Shown one piece after another: positions 1 to 8,625 of a DNA stretch of 35,021 bases. The notes beneath the pieces are model-generated. The model saw only the letters and a list, made by a program, of their open reading frames with translations. It searched no databases and had not been told where the DNA came from. Origin of the DNA: an uncultured Uliginosibacterium sp. (GTDB taxonomy: Bacteria; Pseudomonadota; Gammaproteobacteria; Burkholderiales; Rhodocyclaceae); contig CAMFLH010000019.1 of NCBI GenBank assembly GCA_945957295.1, positions 1 through 35,021 on the forward strand. Direction: 5' to 3'. The translations under genes and the position numbers were made by a program. Each line of letters opens with the position of its first letter. Positions within the stretch are counted from its first letter, which is position 1.

Positions 1-1653
1 GCTGACGTCACCTATGCGGCGACGGCCACCGGTAGTGTCGGCATCATCCTGAAGAACACGCGCCGCACGGCGGGCAGTGCGCTGAATTCCGGCTTCACCA
101 ACATGCGGCTCTATCGCCCGGGCTACCCTGCAGATGGCAGCGCGGTGTTCACCACGCCTTACGTGGCGGCGCTGGCAAAGACCCACGCCGTCCGCATGAT
201 GGACTGGACGGCAACCAACGCGAACCTGGTGCAGCATTGGGCCGACCGCATGACGCCGCTGCATTTCTCGCGCGCAGGCGGCCCTTATGCCGGGCCCGGA
301 GGCCTCGCGTATGACAGCTCCACGCTGGGCGTCGCTCTTGAACACCAGATCCAGCTTTGCAATGCGGTGCATGCCGATTGCTGGATCAACATCCCGGTGG
401 TTGCGGACGATGACTATGTGCGCAAGGTCGCGCTGGCGCTGCGCTACGGTACTGATGGCACGAGCCCCTACACCAGCACACAGGCCAATCCCGCCTATCC
501 GCCGCTCGATGCGGGCTTGCGGGTGTACATCGAATACGCGAACGAGATCTGGAACTCCGCCGGCGGCTTTCGTTGCTTTGGTGTGATCAACGACATCGTC
601 GGCGCGCTGCCGGCCGGGCACCCGCTGCAGACGCCAGCGGAATCGAGCATCTGGTTCAAGATGTGGCGCTACCCGGCCTATCGCATGACGCTCATCAGCG
701 ACATCTTCCGCGTGGTGTATGGCGATGCGTCGATGATGACGCGCATCCGCCCGGTGTTGATGACGCAGCAGGGCGATGGCCAGGCCACGCTGTCGCAGGC
801 GCTGACCTGGCTGGATAATTTCGCGCGCAGCCAGTCGCCGGCCCGGCAGGTGTCGGACTACCTCTACGGCGCAGGCGGCTCCGGCTACTACGGCGCTACC
901 AACGAACCGGCGGACAAGACCGATCGCGATGGCTACTTCGCCGCCGGCAACTACCCGCCCGCGCAGAACGTCAAGGGTTTCGGTGTCGATGCGGTGTGGG
1001 CGGCGAACTACGGTTTGAAACGCATCGCCTATGAAGGCGGGCCCAGTCTCGATAACTATGGCGACGCCGACGCTCGCGCGCTGAACGCCGACCCTCGCAT
1101 GCAGGACATGGTCGTGAAGACCCACGACGCGTGGTCACAGCAGGGCGGTGATCTGCTGGTGTATTACGTCGCAAGGGGGACGCCGAAGTGGGAGTTCTCG
1201 CCCGACATCACGACCCTGGCGACGCCCAAGTACAAGGCACTCGATCAGTTGCAGACGCAGCCGCGCGCTGCGGTGACGCTTGGTGCGGCGCTGCCCGGCA
1301 CGATCGTGCCGACCGATCAGATCGACTACCGCATTCGCTCCGGCTACGACTACCTGACCACCTGCGATGCGAAGCCTTGCCTCGGTGGTAACGACGCTGG
1401 CGAATGGGTTGCCGCGCCGGCCCATGCTGCAAAGGCATTCAACGGCACGCTCAGTGTCTTCGGCGTGTCTTACTCGGGGGCAACGATCAATGTGTGGATC
1501 AATGGCGTGAAGAAAGGGCAGGTCGTGATGGCGACCGGCAGTGCGCTGGCGCAGAGCACGCCGCTGACGCTCGCTGTTCCCGCGGGCTTGGTCGTGGTGA
1601 GGCTGGAAGTCGTAAGCGGCGGATTAAACCTGCAATCCATCGCAGTCAATTGA
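1..1653 (+). CDS. Secreted glycoside hydrolase-like protein with C-terminal carbohydrate-binding-like domain (5' partial)
   Basis: The reading frame is open from base 1, so the true start lies outside the window; the first in-frame ATG (103) is internal. About 550 residues are visible. The N-terminal two thirds look like a TIM-barrel glycosidase of clan GH-A. The motif YIEYANEIWN (Glu codon 544-546) fits the Asn-Glu acid/base pair after strand 4, and AYEGGP (Glu codon 1033-1035) fits the nucleophile strand. From about base 1250 the protein changes to a beta-sandwich-like region that begins with LGAALPGTI, contains GEWV and ends in LNLQSIAVN, like CBM6/CBM35-type modules. These assignments rest on motif reading only; substrate is unknown, and an inactive carbohydrate-binding protein is possible. 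The gene converges on the PBP-like gene through a shared terminator. Confidence 0.6.
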   Translation, partial: ADVTYAATATGSVGIILKNTRRTAGSALNSGFTNMRLYRPGYPADGSAVFTTPYVAALAKTHAVRMMDWTATNANLVQHWADRMTPLHFSRAGGPYAGPGGLAYDSSTLGVALEHQIQLCNAVHADCWINIPVVADDDYVRKVALALRYGTDGTSPYTSTQANPAYPPLDAGLRVYIEYANEIWNSAGGFRCFGVINDIVGALPAGHPLQTPAESSIWFKMWRYPAYRMTLISDIFRVVYGDASMMTRIRPVLMTQQGDGQATLSQALTWLDNFARSQSPARQVSDYLYGAGGSGYYGATNEPADKTDRDGYFAAGNYPPAQNVKGFGVDAVWAANYGLKRIAYEGGPSLDNYGDADARALNADPRMQDMVVKTHDAWSQQGGDLLVYYVARGTPKWEFSPDITTLATPKYKALDQLQTQPRAAVTLGAALPGTIVPTDQIDYRIRSGYDYLTTCDAKPCLGGNDAGEWVAAPAHAAKAFNGTLSVFGVSYSGATINVWINGVKKGQVVMATGSALAQSTPLTLAVPAGLVVVRLEVVSGGLNLQSIAVN

Positions 1654-1666
1654 TTACGCCATGCAA

Positions 1667-1693
1667 AAAACGGCCGGATCAACCGGCCGTTTT
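1667..1693. terminator. Bidirectional intrinsic terminator between convergent genes
   Basis: A perfect inverted repeat, AAAACGGCCGG / CCGGCCGTTTT with loop ATCAA, has an A-run on its left and a T-run on its right, so it can terminate transcription from both sides. The stop codon of the minus-strand PBP-like gene (1679-1681) lies inside the loop, so the terminator overlaps that gene's end. Confidence 0.85.
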
Positions 1694-4600
1694 CGTTTCT
1701 GTAGGTGCAGCCTCTGGTGCTGCTGCTGGCTTGCAGCTGCTGGTGCCGATGTTCTCGCGGCGGTTGATTTCGCCGATCAATTGCGGTGCCAGCACTTTCA
1801 ATAGTTGCGCGGGGAGCGAGCTGGTGAAAGTGTAGTTGGCGGCCTCCGGCCCTTTGACATAAGCGGTGACGGTGCCGAAATGGCGGTCGCCGATGTAGAA
1901 CACCAGTGTGCCGGAGCGGCTCACGACGCGCTCCGAAATCAGCACGCCGCCTTTGCCGTAGACCTCGAAACGGTGATCACCGGTGCCGGTCTTGCCGCCA
2001 ACAGTGATAGGCGTGCCATCCGGGCGCTTGAACACGCCACTGAGCCGCTTTGCGGTGCCGTTCTCCACGACCAGCGCCATCGTTTCTCGCGCCACGCGCG
2101 CGACTTCGCTTGGCAACACGCGCTCGCCCTTGGGCGGCACATAGCTCATCCGCGTTTCGTAGGGTGTGCCTTTAGCGAACTGCATCTGGTCGAGCCGCAC
2201 GGTGGGTAGTCGCACGCCATCATTGAGCAAGACACCGACAAGTTCGGCCAGCGCAGCAGGGCGGTCGGCCGAACTGCCGAGCGCCGTGGCGTAGGAAGGC
2301 ACCAGAGTGTCGAAGGGGTAGCCGAGCCGCTTCCACATCTTGTGGATCTCGAGGAAGGCCTCGACTTCGACGAGCTGCTTGATGCGCACATCCTGGGCGC
2401 TCTTGAAGCGCGTCTTGAAGAGCCAGCGATAGACGTTCTGGCGCTCGTCTGCGCTGTCGGCAATCACCTGCGAAAGTGTCGCCTTCGGATGCGTGCGTAG
2501 ATAGCCGACCAGCCAAAGTTCGAGCGGGTGCACGCCGGCGAGGTAGCCGCGATCGGCGAGATCGTAGCGGTCCGGCGAGTAGGCCTCGTAAAGTCGTTCG
2601 ATGCTCGACGACTCGACTGATGCATTGGGCAGGTTCTGTTCGAGGAAGGCGCCTAACTGGGCCGCATCGGCGGTCGGGTCGAGCGAGCGGAAGATTGTCG
2701 TGAGTCTTTTCGGTGTCGGGTGAATGCCTTCGAGCAGGCTTTCCAGCGCCTCGCTGCTGGTCTTGCCCTGGTACTTCTTGTAGAAGCGCAGGATGAATTC
2801 CTTGCCTTCGCGGTCGGCGAAGCGTGCGAGGTATTCCTGCCGTTTCGGGTCTTTGTGGTCGTCGAGCAGCGTTGCGCTAGAACTGGGCATGTTGAACATC
2901 GTGTGCCGCACGATGTCGCGCATGATCCGGATGAAGGCCAGGTTGATCGAACGTTGCAGCGACTCACGCACCGTCACGATGCGGTCGTTGTCGCGCTTGT
3001 CGAAGTTCTCGAAGGTCAGCAGGCCGCCGCCGGTAAAGAAACTCTCGGCCGGGCTGGCGGAGTACTTGCGGTCCATCGCGGCCTGCAGCATCGCGTCGAG
3101 GCTGCGATCCTTGGCGTCGGCGAGGTAGCTGACGGCCCATTGGGTCAGGTGGTCCTGCTGCGCAACCGGCGTCTTCAGCAGTGCGTCGCGTTCAAGTGGT
3201 TCCAGTCGATCGTGCAGCCGCGCGATGATCTCCAGGTAGCTCACCAGCGTGCGCAGCTTGGCGGTCGAGCCGAGGTCGAGCTTGGTGCCTTCGTTGATGT
3301 CGAAGGGCTGATCGAAGTTGTCGGTCTGGACGCGCACGAGGTTGGCGCCGTTGGCGCGCTCGAACAGCGTGAAGCTGTAGATCACCTTGGATGGATCGCC
3401 GCCGCCGAGCATGCGCTCGCCGATGAGTCCGGCTTCCTTGGCCGTCTCGGGGTTCGAGATGGCTCGCAGCGTCTCAGTCACCTTGCGCTGCAGCCCGCTG
3501 TCGAGCGAACTGGTAGCGCTCATGTCCATACGATCGAGGTCGTAGAGCCGCGGAACGCCGAGCAGGCTGGAGAGCTGCGTTCGCGTTACCACCGCGGCCT
3601 TGCGCCCGCCGAGCGAATGGGTTGCGACGCTTTGCGCGCTACGTTGCAGGCGCAGTGGCTGCGCCAGTGCGGCGTCGCGCAATGCGGCCGGGATGATGCC
3701 TTCGCTCGTCAGCAGACGCAGGTGCGCGTTCGTGAGCGATTCGAGCGCCTTCTGGTCGGCGAGGAAACCGCTCGGACGGCGCTGCGAAATCATCAGCGAC
3801 AAGGCCTGCTTGTAGGCCAGAGCGCGTTGTGCGGGATTTGCGTTCGGGTCGCGCAGCAGCGTGTTGACCTCGTTGAAGTCCCGCCCGTACCACGCGGCCA
3901 GGCCGTCGCCGATGCCGATGACTTCGCCGTAGCCGGGCTTCGCCGCGAGCGGCACGGTGTTGAGGTAGTCGAGTGCAAGCTGACGTCGTACCGCAGTGGT
4001 GTCCTTGCCCTGCAGGTAGGCGCGCAGCGAGGCGGACGCCATCTGCTGCAGTTTCTCGCGTGGAGAACTCGTACGGCCTTCGGGCGAATGACGGTACTTC
4101 TCGATCTGTGTCGCGAGGGTGCTGCCGCCGTGCGCGTCGTGGTCCTCATCGATTTTGCGGATCAACTGGTCGGCAGCGGCTTTCAGGAAGCGGTCCCACT
4201 CGATCGCGGGGTTCTTCGTGACGTGCTCGGGGCTCAGCAGCTCGCGGTTCTCGATGTACAGCAGGCTGCGTACCAGCAGATCCGGCACCGACTCGAAGCG
4301 GTCATAAACGCGTTCGGGAAAGCGCGTGGTGACGAGCGCCTGATCGTTGCAGTCGGTGATCGACAGACCGCCTTGGGTCTTTTCGCGATAGGGCGCAAAC
4401 AGGCCGGCGTCCACGGCGCGTGCCATGTCGGCGGAAATCCTGGCCTGCTCAGTGATTACATAGCCGCGTGCCGTTAGCCGCGGCACCAGCTGCGGCAGTG
4501 CGCTGTAGCCAAGGCGCTGGTCGAATGGCCCGCTGGCAGGGAAGCGAATTGCATCGCTCTTGCCCGGCGCGACCTTGAACGACATGCGCTGCCCCCACTC

Positions 4601-4759
4601 GGTGAGGTAGCGAGACTGGAAATAGGAGGTGCTCGCCTCGTACCAGGCGAGGCCGCCGACGGCCACCACCCCTAGAATCACAACGCCTGCGATCCCCTTG
4701 AGAATGAGGCCCCTGCGTTTGCGCCGGGGCGAACCAGGGCTTTGCGCCGCGTTCGTCAT
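1679..4759 (-). CDS. Bifunctional PBP1-like peptidoglycan glycosyltransferase/transpeptidase
   Basis: 1026 residues. A basic N-terminus is followed by one membrane span (about 20-43), then a GT51-like glycosyltransferase region: YIENREL near residue 170, carrying the likely catalytic Glu, and GGSTLATQ near 210. A long central part leads to a transpeptidase-type domain with STAK (Ser498, Lys501) and KTGTGD (Lys923). The protein should be anchored in the inner membrane and polymerise and cross-link peptidoglycan. Glycosyltransferase motif 1 departs from the usual EDxxFxxHxG, and I could not place the SxN motif with confidence. It is longer than a standard PBP1a/1b (750-850) because of a large insert between SxxK and KTG. 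The start has only a weak GGAA Shine-Dalgarno. It is transcribed away from the YhcH-like gene and has no evident operon partner. Confidence 0.8.
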   Translation of the reverse strand: MTNAAQSPGSPRRKRRGLILKGIAGVVILGVVAVGGLAWYEASTSYFQSRYLTEWGQRMSFKVAPGKSDAIRFPASGPFDQRLGYSALPQLVPRLTARGYVITEQARISADMARAVDAGLFAPYREKTQGGLSITDCNDQALVTTRFPERVYDRFESVPDLLVRSLLYIENRELLSPEHVTKNPAIEWDRFLKAAADQLIRKIDEDHDAHGGSTLATQIEKYRHSPEGRTSSPREKLQQMASASLRAYLQGKDTTAVRRQLALDYLNTVPLAAKPGYGEVIGIGDGLAAWYGRDFNEVNTLLRDPNANPAQRALAYKQALSLMISQRRPSGFLADQKALESLTNAHLRLLTSEGIIPAALRDAALAQPLRLQRSAQSVATHSLGGRKAAVVTRTQLSSLLGVPRLYDLDRMDMSATSSLDSGLQRKVTETLRAISNPETAKEAGLIGERMLGGGDPSKVIYSFTLFERANGANLVRVQTDNFDQPFDINEGTKLDLGSTAKLRTLVSYLEIIARLHDRLEPLERDALLKTPVAQQDHLTQWAVSYLADAKDRSLDAMLQAAMDRKYSASPAESFFTGGGLLTFENFDKRDNDRIVTVRESLQRSINLAFIRIMRDIVRHTMFNMPSSSATLLDDHKDPKRQEYLARFADREGKEFILRFYKKYQGKTSSEALESLLEGIHPTPKRLTTIFRSLDPTADAAQLGAFLEQNLPNASVESSSIERLYEAYSPDRYDLADRGYLAGVHPLELWLVGYLRTHPKATLSQVIADSADERQNVYRWLFKTRFKSAQDVRIKQLVEVEAFLEIHKMWKRLGYPFDTLVPSYATALGSSADRPAALAELVGVLLNDGVRLPTVRLDQMQFAKGTPYETRMSYVPPKGERVLPSEVARVARETMALVVENGTAKRLSGVFKRPDGTPITVGGKTGTGDHRFEVYGKGGVLISERVVSRSGTLVFYIGDRHFGTVTAYVKGPEAANYTFTSSLPAQLLKVLAPQLIGEINRRENIGTSSCKPAAAPEAAPTETKTAG

Positions 4760-4807
4760 ACTGTTCCAACCGTGTTTCAGGGTTCAATGCAATCCGGATT
4801 TTTCAGC

Positions 4808-4813
4808 ATTATC
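4808..4813 (-). promoter_or_regulatory. Possible -10 element for the PBP-like gene
   Basis: On the minus strand GATAAT occurs about 50 bases upstream of the ATG at 4759. No convincing -35 hexamer is seen at 16-18 bases, so this is a weak call. The 218-base gap (4760-4977) separates divergent genes and must hold promoters for both. Confidence 0.3.
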
Positions 4814-4977
4814 GCGAAACCGCTGGCCTCGCGAGCGCAGCGTGGCGAACACGCGACGCTGGCGCAAATATGTCGCAGCGCGCGTGGACCTGCCCCATGA
4901 TTCATGGCAGGGCGACTGTGCTCGCTTCGCGCCCTCTGGCGCGGCACAATGCGCGCTCCCCTTTGCTGGCCGAAACG

Positions 4978-5454
4978 ATGTTCCTCTCCGATCTCGCCTC
5001 CTGGCGTTCGCGCGCCGCCGTGCTGCCCGCCGCTGTTGTCCGCGCACTGGTAGCGCTTGAGCGGCGGGATTTAGATGCGCTTGAGCCCGGGCGCCACCCG
5101 CTCGACGAGGACGGCATGTTCCTGCTGATCCAGCAGATCACGACACAAGCCGAGGCAGGCACCCGGCCCGAAGCGCACCGCGATCACGCGGATATTCAAC
5201 TGGTGTTGAGTGGCCGGGAACGTTTCGGCATTGCGCCGCCCGATCCGGCGCTCGTGCCGGTGCAGGAGATGTTCGAGGCGCGCGACATCGCGTTCTACCC
5301 GACGCCGCGCCACGAATGGTTCGTCGATCTCGCACCGGGGCAGTTCGCGATCTTCTACCCCGGCGATCTGCACCGCCCCTGCGTTGCTGCCGGCGATGCG
5401 GCGCCGGTGCGCAAGGCGGTGGTCAAGCTGCACCGCCGCCTGCTGGGGCTCTGA
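4978..5454 (+). CDS. YhcH/YjgK/YiaL family protein
   Basis: 158 residues when started at the ATG giving MFLSDL; the longer frame from 4870 adds 36 residues unlike the family, so this start was chosen. The sequence shows the cupin-like family pattern: EAHRDHADIQLVLSG, then AFYPTPRHEW, GQFAIFYPGDLHRP and a C-terminal KAVVKLH. The His and Glu residues in these motifs are candidate metal ligands. Family members (YhcH, YjgK, YiaL, EbgC) are small cytosolic proteins linked to sugar or sialic acid metabolism, often of unproved activity. No sugar catabolic genes lie next to it; it converges on a DUF3617 gene. Confidence 0.85.
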   Translation: MFLSDLASWRSRAAVLPAAVVRALVALERRDLDALEPGRHPLDEDGMFLLIQQITTQAEAGTRPEAHRDHADIQLVLSGRERFGIAPPDPALVPVQEMFEARDIAFYPTPRHEWFVDLAPGQFAIFYPGDLHRPCVAAGDAAPVRKAVVKLHRRLLGL

Positions 5455-5501
5455 CCCGGCGCATCAAGTCGGCAAGGTCGGGCTGGGAGGCGGCAGCCGC
5501 G

Positions 5502-6101
5502 TCAGTTGGCGCCGCCTTGCTGCTTCTTCATCGCTTCCATCATCTGCTTCATCTGCTCGGGGGTCATCTTGCCACCTGGCGGCATGCCTGCTTGCATCTT
5601 TTGCATTTCGAGGGTGTTGAAGCGGCGGCCGTTGACTTCGATGTCACCGCCTTTCCAGCCGGCCGGGCAGGCGCCGAGCCAGCGTACGCTGACCTTGTGC
5701 CGTGCATCGGCGGTGCCGTTCATCGGCGGATCGAAGTGGGTCTGCGAGTCGATCGTGTAGGCGTTGCTGAAGTCGCCGCTCATCACCGCATGCGTGGTGG
5801 CCGTTGTACCACCGTGTTTGCATACTGAATCGGCTTCCCAGCCGGTGGCGGTCTTCTTGAACGACTGCTTCGCGCATTCCTGGCGCCCCGGGCCCCCTTC
5901 GCCGCGCATCGCGTGCTTTTGCAGTTCCGCGTCCGTCTTTGCGTCGATGCATTGCTTCATCGGTGGCATGTCGCGATTGCGGGCATCGCTTTCAGCCTTG
6001 ATTTCCCACAGCCCCTCCTTGCGTTGCGGCATGTCGGCGGCAATGGCGGGGAGGGCCGATGTGGCACACAGCGCAAGCAGGCAGATCGATCGAGCAGACA
6101 T
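5502..6101 (-). CDS. DUF3617 domain-containing exported protein
   Basis: 199 residues from the second ATG. The start at 6101 was preferred over 6113 because GGAG lies 5 bases before it, inside the longer frame. A signal peptide (MSARSICLLALCATSALPAIAA) is followed by PQRKEGLWEI, the typical opening of DUF3617 proteins, and by Cys residues (in KQCID, QECAK, SVCKH, GACP) that could form periplasmic disulfides. A Met/Lys/Gln-rich tail (MTPEQMKQMMEAMKKQQ) ends the protein. Function is unknown for the family. It lies 75 bases downstream of the Ser/Thr kinase gene on the same strand, so co-transcription is possible but not shown. Confidence 0.8.
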   Translation of the reverse strand: MSARSICLLALCATSALPAIAADMPQRKEGLWEIKAESDARNRDMPPMKQCIDAKTDAELQKHAMRGEGGPGRQECAKQSFKKTATGWEADSVCKHGGTTATTHAVMSGDFSNAYTIDSQTHFDPPMNGTADARHKVSVRWLGACPAGWKGGDIEVNGRRFNTLEMQKMQAGMPPGGKMTPEQMKQMMEAMKKQQGGAN

Positions 6102-6176
6102 GATGACTCCCATGAGTGAATCGCTGCTCTCAGCATAGGCCCGCCCGCCGGGGCGTGCTGGCGTGTTTCGCCCTTG

Positions 6177-8552
6177 TCAGTCGCCGTTGCCCGCTGCCGG
6201 GCGATGCAGGCCGCGCTCGCGTTCGCGCTGGCGCAGTACGTCGATCATCACGTTGAAGGTGCGGCCGAGCGAGCCGATTTCGTCGCCTGAGCTAACGCGC
6301 ACATGGGCGCCGTCATAGTCGCCGCGTTTCAGCGCGTCGGTTGCTTCGATCAGGCGATGCAGCGGGCGCACGATGCTGCGTGCAAAGAGCAGCGCCAAGA
6401 GAACAAACACCACGCCGACGAGCGCCAGGCTGTAGAGCACCTGGCGGAACATGCGCCGTAACGGCGCCTCGAAACTGTCGTGGGTTTCGGTGACCCCGAC
6501 GACCCAGTTGTGCCCCGCCACCGGTGCATAGCCGGCGACCTCCGCTGTCTTCGAGATGCTGGATGCGTAGTCGATGTTGCCCTCACGTTGGGTGCCGATC
6601 ATCGCGCGCGCGAGTGCCGGCATGCCGAGGCTATCGATGTGCTGGCGACGAAAGCGCTGATCCTCGGCGATGGCCTTTTGTGTGGCAGGCGATAGCGCAT
6701 CGAGGCTGTGGAATATCAGGCCCGGATCGCGGTGATGGATCAACACCCCGTCGCCGTCGATCAGGAAGGCGTTGCGGTTGGCGCTGTGCGCGGTGTCCAC
6801 GATTGCGCCGATGGTTTCGGCGCGGATGCGCAGCACGATCACACCGATCACGCGGCCGCCGTCATCGCGTACCGGGTGCGCAAGGTAGGCGCCGGCGCGC
6901 CCGGCGACCGCGCCGACGATCAGGCTCGTCACGTTCGGCCGCCCTGACATCGCCGTCTTGAAATACTCGCGGAAGGCATAGTTGCCGCCAACGACTTCGG
7001 GCGCGGTGGAAATCAGCGCGGTGCCGTGTGCATCCATCAGCGTCAGCAGATGCACGTCGGGGTTGGTGGCGACGAGTGCGGCCAGCCGGGTGCGGATGCG
7101 CTCCAGGGCGGCGGGGCTTGGATTCTGCAGGGTCCCGATGACGTCGCCGTCGTTGGCGATGAAGGCGGTCACGCGGCGGCTGTCTTCGATCAGTTGCGAC
7201 AAGCGGCCGGCGGTGCTCAGCGCGAGGTGTTCGAGGCTGCGGCGCTCGGCCTGTGCGAGGGCATCCATGCTGCCGGTGTAGTTGTGGTAGCCCGTGATGC
7301 TCATCGGCACCAGCGCGGCAAACACCAGTGCGAGGCTCATCTTCAGCGCCAGCGGCCAGGCACCTGGATGCCACAGGCGACGACCGATGCGCTCGCGTTT
7401 GCGGTCTTCCGGGCGCGCGGCATCGCCGCCAGCGGCGAGGGCTTCTTGCAGGCCGAGGCTCGCCGCATGGGCTGCGAACAGCGCGCGGCGGAATTCTTCG
7501 ACGCTTTGCGGGCGGTCTTCGGGGCGCGGTTGCAAGGCCCAGTCGATTGCACGCAAGAAGGCGGCGCTGTAGCGGCCGCCCCCCGCGACCTCGGCCCGGA
7601 TGTCGGCTTGGGGCGCGGCTTGGCGATCCGGCGCCTCGCGCGGGCGTTGGCCGCTCACCATCCAGTACAGCGTCGCGGCGAGGGCGTAGAGGTCGGTCCA
7701 CGGTCCTTGGTGATCGCCGAGGTATTGCTCTATCGGCGCATACCCCGGCGTCAGGATCGCCGGAGCGTCGGCGGTGCCGCCGCTCGCCGGCCGTGCGGCG
7801 CCGAAGTCCAGCAGCACCAGGCTGCCATCCTCATCACGCACGCTGATGTTGTCGGGCTTGATGTCACGGTGCAGCACGCCGGTTCGGTGCACAAGCGCGA
7901 GGCCATCGAGCAGCGGTGCGAGCAGCAGCAGTAGATCGGGCTCCGACACCGGCGGCGCGCCGGCCTCGCCGCCGTGGCCGCCCTTGCGCGCACCGAGCAG
8001 GCGGCTCAGCGCGGGTGCCGCGCGGCCGCGGCCCTGCCACCAATCGGTGAGCGATTTGCCGCGCTCGTAGTCGAGCACCATGTAGGCGGTGCGGTTGGCT
8101 TCGAAGAAGCGCGCCACGCGCACGATGTTCGGGTGGCGAAAGGTCGCCAGCGTGCGGGCTTCGACGAGGAACTGATCGAGGCCATCTAGCAGCGTGCGCA
8201 CATTGTCGATGCGGCGCGGCCGCACGGTGCTGTCGCGCGCGCGCTGTGCGAATTGGGCCGGTAGGTACTCCTTGATCGCCACCGAAGCATGCAGATTTAC
8301 ATCGGTCGCGAGGTAGGTAATGCCGAAGCCACCTTGGCCGAGCACTGCGTCGATGCGGTACTCGTGCAGCCGGTAACCCGCCGGCAACGCGATCGGCACA
8401 GGCCCTGCCACCGCCTGCATTGCCGCGGCGGCTGCATTGGCTGGCAGCACGACGGTCGAGTCGTCCGACGCGGCGTTCAGCCCCGCGGCTGCACGGTCGC
8501 GTTCGGCGGCGAGGGCAGCGGGCGTGAGCAGCACGGTTTTCTGGTCGTCCAT
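6177..8552 (-). CDS. Membrane Ser/Thr protein kinase with Cache-like sensor and terminal HAMP
   Basis: 791 residues from the ATG at 8552 (MDDQKTVLL). The open frame continues upstream to 8744, but that part overlaps the divergent gene and lacks kinase features. Kinase domain about 60-360: GQGGFGITY glycine loop (72-80), VAIKEYLP with Lys94, HRDIKPDN with catalytic Asp230, DFG with Asp249, and APIEQY in the activation segment. Then come a span (about 401-420), a double-Cache-like extracytoplasmic region (about 421-704), a second span (about 706-727) and a HAMP domain (about 725-778). Only a short tail follows HAMP. The kinase is N-terminal and cytosolic, so ligand binding outside could alter kinase activity, though HAMP normally feeds an effector placed after it. 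It is divergent from the sensor-MFS operon, suggesting a shared stimulus (inference). Confidence 0.88.
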   Translation of the reverse strand: MDDQKTVLLTPAALAAERDRAAAGLNAASDDSTVVLPANAAAAAMQAVAGPVPIALPAGYRLHEYRIDAVLGQGGFGITYLATDVNLHASVAIKEYLPAQFAQRARDSTVRPRRIDNVRTLLDGLDQFLVEARTLATFRHPNIVRVARFFEANRTAYMVLDYERGKSLTDWWQGRGRAAPALSRLLGARKGGHGGEAGAPPVSEPDLLLLLAPLLDGLALVHRTGVLHRDIKPDNISVRDEDGSLVLLDFGAARPASGGTADAPAILTPGYAPIEQYLGDHQGPWTDLYALAATLYWMVSGQRPREAPDRQAAPQADIRAEVAGGGRYSAAFLRAIDWALQPRPEDRPQSVEEFRRALFAAHAASLGLQEALAAGGDAARPEDRKRERIGRRLWHPGAWPLALKMSLALVFAALVPMSITGYHNYTGSMDALAQAERRSLEHLALSTAGRLSQLIEDSRRVTAFIANDGDVIGTLQNPSPAALERIRTRLAALVATNPDVHLLTLMDAHGTALISTAPEVVGGNYAFREYFKTAMSGRPNVTSLIVGAVAGRAGAYLAHPVRDDGGRVIGVIVLRIRAETIGAIVDTAHSANRNAFLIDGDGVLIHHRDPGLIFHSLDALSPATQKAIAEDQRFRRQHIDSLGMPALARAMIGTQREGNIDYASSISKTAEVAGYAPVAGHNWVVGVTETHDSFEAPLRRMFRQVLYSLALVGVVFVLLALLFARSIVRPLHRLIEATDALKRGDYDGAHVRVSSGDEIGSLGRTFNVMIDVLRQRERERGLHRPAAGNGD

Positions 8553-8590
8553 CGCGCGTTGCGGCTTCCGGTGGTTGGCGGCACGGGTGC

Positions 8591-8596
8591 TACGAT
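8591..8596 (+). promoter_or_regulatory. Possible -10 element of the sensor-MFS operon
   Basis: TACGAT lies 30 bases before the ATG at 8626, in the 73-base gap between divergent starts. No good -35 is seen at normal spacing (TTCCGG at 8566-8571 would need 19 bases), so an activator or a non-housekeeping sigma factor may be needed. Confidence 0.35.
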
Positions 8597-8625
8597 AGTT
8601 CAAACCTGCGCCGGGAGTGCGTTCC

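Noticed and set aside
2720-4477. Long plus-strand open frame (585 codons) opposite the PBP-like gene
   Set aside because: It is antisense to a gene with clear GT51 and KTG motifs, its product has no recognisable pattern, and long mirror frames are expected at this GC content.
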